A DNA stretch of 64,000 nt from Sthenelais limicola (Eukaryota; Annelida; Polychaeta; Phyllodocida; Sigalionidae). This document shows positions 60,201-64,000 of this stretch, one piece after another. A model generated the notes under the pieces. It worked only from the letters and a program-made list of their open reading frames with translations. It had not been told where the DNA came from and ran no database searches. A program made the translations under genes and the position numbers. The stretch is taken from positions 57,750,773 to 57,814,772 of the forward strand of contig OW804095.1 of assembly GCA_942159475.1 (NCBI GenBank), read 5' to 3'. Position 1 is the stretch's first letter, and every line of letters starts with the position of its first letter.

Positions 60201-61214
60201 GAGCTGAAGAGAATAAATGTACAGGCTTCTCAGAGATTCTACAAAAAGCAAAAATTAATGTAGACTACTTTCCCATATCACACATAATGAACAATTAATG
60301 AATTCATAATCTGATAACTGACATTATGCCATGTTTATCACTGAATTTTCATAGGTTATATTTATGACGTCGTATAGGTGTTGTTTAAATAGCGCGCAAA
60401 CCTATTTTGCCTTATCACTAAATACAGAAACCTATCTAGGATATTTATTTGGTTCTTTAAAGCAATATTTAACCTGGCTTCTCTGGTTTATATAACCTGT
60501 ACTAACGTAACACACGCGTTAACCCACTTGGTCCATAAGCCCATGAACCTGCATATAAAAACGAATGATATATATACGTGATTGCTATTCGTAAAATAAC
60601 GAATTTAGGTTCACTCTGTCTGTCTCAGAGATTGCCGTTTGCAGCAGTACAAAATCTACACAGAAGAAAATTGGTTGCAGATCTAGGACTTTAAATCAGG
60701 GGAAATCAATAAAATTAATGGCGTTTCAATAAAAGGGCTATACATCTCCTACGTTGGATTGTATGTCTCACCCTGACTTGCATACTAACTACAGAGATGT
60801 TTTCATTGCCATTTATCTCAGCATCTTTTGTCTGCAACCCATCTTTTAATCTTGTTATACTTCGTGTGCACAATATAAATTAACATTTACTTGGTATTCC
60901 TGTTTTGATTATCTAGGTAGACTTTGGAATGTTTGCAGATGTTTATATTCCCACCGACATGCATATTAGATTATACCGTTCATTTAGTTAATTTAACATT
61001 TTGAAAGCACTTAACGACTAGTATCCTTTATCAATTGAATTATACTTATGCAATTGTAATTTCAAAATAGTATAAAAGTTAAACAACGATGAAAGTTTTT
61101 GTGATGATTTCGTTGGATTATTTCCATTTGCCGGATCGTCGGCCATAAAGGGGGGTTTGTGCTAATTTCTTAATATCCTCTTGTTTCTTCGAATTTTTAC
61201 TTGGACATCATAGT
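57273..61214 (-). other. Convergent 3' region, probably the FSTL-type 3' UTR
   Basis: No gene or recognised repeat lies between the polyadenylation signal of the CH-domain gene and the FSTL-type stop codon. Minus-strand AATAAA signals occur at 57308-57313 and 57313-57318, only about 40 bases beyond the plus-strand AATAAA. If used, they give a 3' UTR of about 3.9 kb and tail-to-tail gene ends. Shorter 3' ends are equally possible. Confidence 0.35.
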
Positions 61215-64000
61215 TCATAGGTGCATCGGCTCAACCCAAACAATAATGTTTCCATGAGCAATGTCCTGCCACTCGCACTGAACATGACGCCGGTTCCCAT
61301 CAATTACGACAATGGAATCACGTGATGGCGTCATGAGGTACTCCCCGAAGACTCCGCCACTGACGATGACACGGTTGTGATGACTCCATTTCCATTCTGC
61401 CGGTTTAATCGCCTGCCCTACACCTGCAATTAGAGCATATTACATTCATTAGCACTGATTGCAGAGTAAATCACCGATTCGGTGTTCGGTGTTCTGACGA
61501 GAACAATTCAATGAATAGGCATGGAGAAGAAAGAGTATCTCGGCTAGTTAGGGACCCGTTGCTCCACTTCGTTGCTACTTCAAGGCATTTAAAATGATGT
61601 TCGAGTCAAGATGAGAAGCTTTATTTTATTTCGATTAAGGCCAAACATTCAAACAACTACAAAAATGCATAACCGTTAACAGGTTGTTTTTATGCGTTGT
61701 ATATGAAAATCTATTTAACATTCGTTATATTATGTTAAGCAAAATAATACAAAATAATAATAAACTCTACTGGAATACTTTGATATTTCATGAATAGCCA
61801 CGGGTACATTATCATCCAAAGTAATTTATGAAGCATTGCAATAGAGTTTTGCACTTGCCCACCGAGAATAATTGGATCTTGTTTTATTTTATTCTTTATT
61901 TCTCAAAATGGAAAATTGGTTACTCATTTCTGACAAGTCAGGTCTTCCAATGAATGCCATTGATTAAAATACTAATAAAGCATGAATTAATATTTTCAAA
62001 ATTATAGATCTCGGTTAATAACTAACAATCAGTCATTTCCTGAGGAAGCAGCAATAATTCACCGAGATCAACATAATTAGTTGCCACTACAGTCGACCCT
62101 TTACATAATTAAAAAGTCAAACCGTTATATAATTCATCAAAATCATAATGTATCAAAACCACATACCTTCAATCATCTCCACTTTGCCTGATGCCAAGTT
62201 CATGTAGAGCACGTCATTCTTGTTGACGGACGATGCATAGAAGTCATAGCTGCGTCCCCTCTCAGATGGGAAGAAGGTGACACCGGCAATGTGCAGGTTA
62301 GTGTACTCGTCATATACCTTAGTCATCGTTCCATCGTCAAGAATCTTGTGAACCGTGAGGGTGTCACCTTCGTCATCAACCACCACGACATAACGTCCGT
62401 CAGGGGAAACGTAAGCCTCGCCAGTCAGTTCGGTGTCAGAGAGGACATTATCGGTGATGTAGTCTAAGATGATCTGCCATGACTTCTTCTCAGCTCCCTC
62501 GGGATTCTCACAGTGAACGATAACCTGGCCACCTTTGTGTAATGAAAAATATATAACAATTATTTTATTAGGGATATTTTGTTTCAGCTTAACCCTTATG
62601 AAACACACGGAATTCCCCCAAAAGGAGTAAATTATTTGTTGGAAATATTCATCAGATCCATACAGTATGCCCAAAGTTCCAGTCAACAAATCACCAATGG
62701 AGTGAAAGTATAATAGAAAAGAAAAAACCGTAATGTTTTAACTTTAGCCCATATGGGAATAGAGAAATGCCTTAGTTCATGTTTAATTTCATTCGCATCG
62801 ATGAAGTTTAATGAGAACGAACATTAATTACTACACAATAGACCTCCCTCTCCTGTATTCATCAGGACGTCGTTCGCAGGCAATCTATGCATTAATCTGA
62901 ACTAAATCCTTCTTATTACATTCTTCAGAAAACCATTTGCCGATGATGATGTGGCATTAAATATTGTAATAGCTCTCTTGAGTGATAGATGATAAGGCAG
63001 TATCAAGTTGATGGACAGGTCTACAGCACTTACCCATGGGGATGAAGGCGACTGATAAAGGAATGCAGTTGTACTTGTTGAGATCGATGTTCTTGATGTA
63101 CTTCATGGTGGTCAGGTCAAGCTTGTACAAGCCACGCTGTTCAACATGAACAACGTAGCCATATGGGAAATGATGCTGGAGGTCGTTGTTTGGTGGCAGG
63201 AACATATCTCTCACCTGGAGTGATTGATGAAAGAAATTCTGTCAGGTCATATTGAATATTGCCCCTTTCCCTTGGATCGTGTGCTTAAAGACCCTTCTGG
63301 GCTTATATGGGTCATCTGGGTTGTGTGTGTGTGGGGGGGGGGGGGACTCATTTAAGAATGATGTACTAATTAGTCTTAGATTAAAAACAAGTAAAAAATC
63401 ACCATTATTTGAGGGAGTATTAAAGGGAAAGATTAATGGAAAGCGGTTAACTAACAACCCGAACATGGTTCAAATTCACACTCTCCATATACTACTAGGA
63501 TGTAAGAAGTATATGCAAATGAGTATTGTATGCCGGTGACGAAACTTACCAAGTCAAACCTGTTGGCAATTGGCTGTGTGTGCACTGTGTGGTGTTGTAC
63601 GTCCTCAGATGCTTGTCTTATCACAACAATGGTCTTTGACCCTTCTTCTGTTTCTGAGTTCCAGCAGAGAACCCAGATCTGGTCCAGATGTTCGATATAG
63701 TGTATCTGAACGGGCACCTTATCTGTTGGGATTACCTGTGAATAGAAAGATAAGGATCGTCATAAGGCGTAAGTAATTAAACTTTTAAAGTGCTCATCAA
63801 TTTACTTGAAGGGTTCAATCCTTTTATCCAGCATTATCTTGTTTCCAAAGAGACTATTTGTAATGCCGTGGAATATCAGTTACAAACTAACACCGGCTTG
63901 GTAGGAACTAATTCCATGCATATTTAATGTCGCTGAATGCATCTAACAGCTGGGAAAGAACTTCAGTATAATCCATAAACTCTATCTCACCTCCACTGGA
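61215..64000 (-). CDS. FSTL5: Follistatin-related protein 4/5-type, C-terminal exons (5' end outside window)
   Basis: Exons in transcript order: a 10-base piece 64000..63991, then 63735..63550, 63214..63034, 62532..62167 and 61423..61215 (TGA). The four full exons join in frame to 313 residues. The sequence follows vertebrate FSTL5/FSTL4: VPVQIHYIEHLDQIWVLCWN, VVIRQASEDVQHHTVHTQPI, RFDLVRDMFLPPNND, NIDLNKYNCIPLSVAF, YVSPDGRYVVVVDDEGD, NLHIAGVTFFPSERG, ASGKVEMIEG, GVFGEYLMTPSRDSIVVIDG and a WVEPMHL end. This is the C-terminal beta-propeller-like region; the signal peptide, Kazal/follistatin, EF-hand and Ig domains expected in the family would lie beyond the right edge. Family members are secreted extracellular glycoproteins. 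Vertebrates have two paralogues, so the FSTL4 versus FSTL5 choice is arbitrary here. Confidence 0.88.
63321..63345. repeat. GT / poly-G microsatellite in FSTL-type intron
   Basis: (TG)n is followed by about 13 G in the intron between exons 63550..63735 and 63034..63214. Confidence 0.9.

Overview
The window is animal nuclear DNA. It is AT-rich, and its genes are split by GT-AG introns with polyadenylation signals and dispersed repeats. There is no bacterial operon structure. The protein set and the frequent TAGGCCTA-type words suggest an invertebrate deuterostome, most likely an echinoderm; this is inference from gene content and sequence feel, not a database result.

Layout. 1-5.4 kb: repeat-rich intergenic DNA (MITE-like and low-copy repeats). 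5.44-6.30 kb (+): last two coding exons of a CISD1/2-type CDGSH iron-sulfur protein. 6.4-13.0 kb: intergenic DNA with an unusual density of foldback elements. About 13.0-25.6 kb (-): a complete ten-coding-exon KLHL2/KLHL3-type gene (BTB-BACK-six kelch repeats, 601 aa as spliced here) with a probable 3.8 kb 3' UTR. 25.6-27.7 kb: head-to-head intergenic region. 27.75-57.3 kb (+): a large gene of at least fifteen coding exons. My splice model is continuous in frame and gives about 2618 aa: an N-terminal tandem calponin-homology (CH) pair, an acidic disordered region, coiled coils, a cluster of TQT-like motifs and a long Ser/Pro/Arg-rich tail. I could not match this architecture to a named family. 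Its introns contain a TIR-bounded GATATC minisatellite element, a tRNA-derived SINE and pieces of a non-LTR retrotransposon. 57.3-61.2 kb: convergent 3' region. 61.2-64 kb (-): the C-terminal propeller-coding exons of an FSTL4/FSTL5-type secreted protein, running off the right edge.

The four genes have unrelated jobs: Fe-S/redox at mitochondria or ER, CUL3 ubiquitin-ligase adaptor, cytoskeletal scaffold, and secreted matrix protein. There is no sign of a pathway cluster. The most novel objects are the tandem-CH scaffold with its repeated [IL]LxxY[GA] peptide, and the TIR-bounded palindromic minisatellite in its intron. All splice sites were assigned by eye from reading frame, GT-AG sites and family conservation; no transcript data were available.
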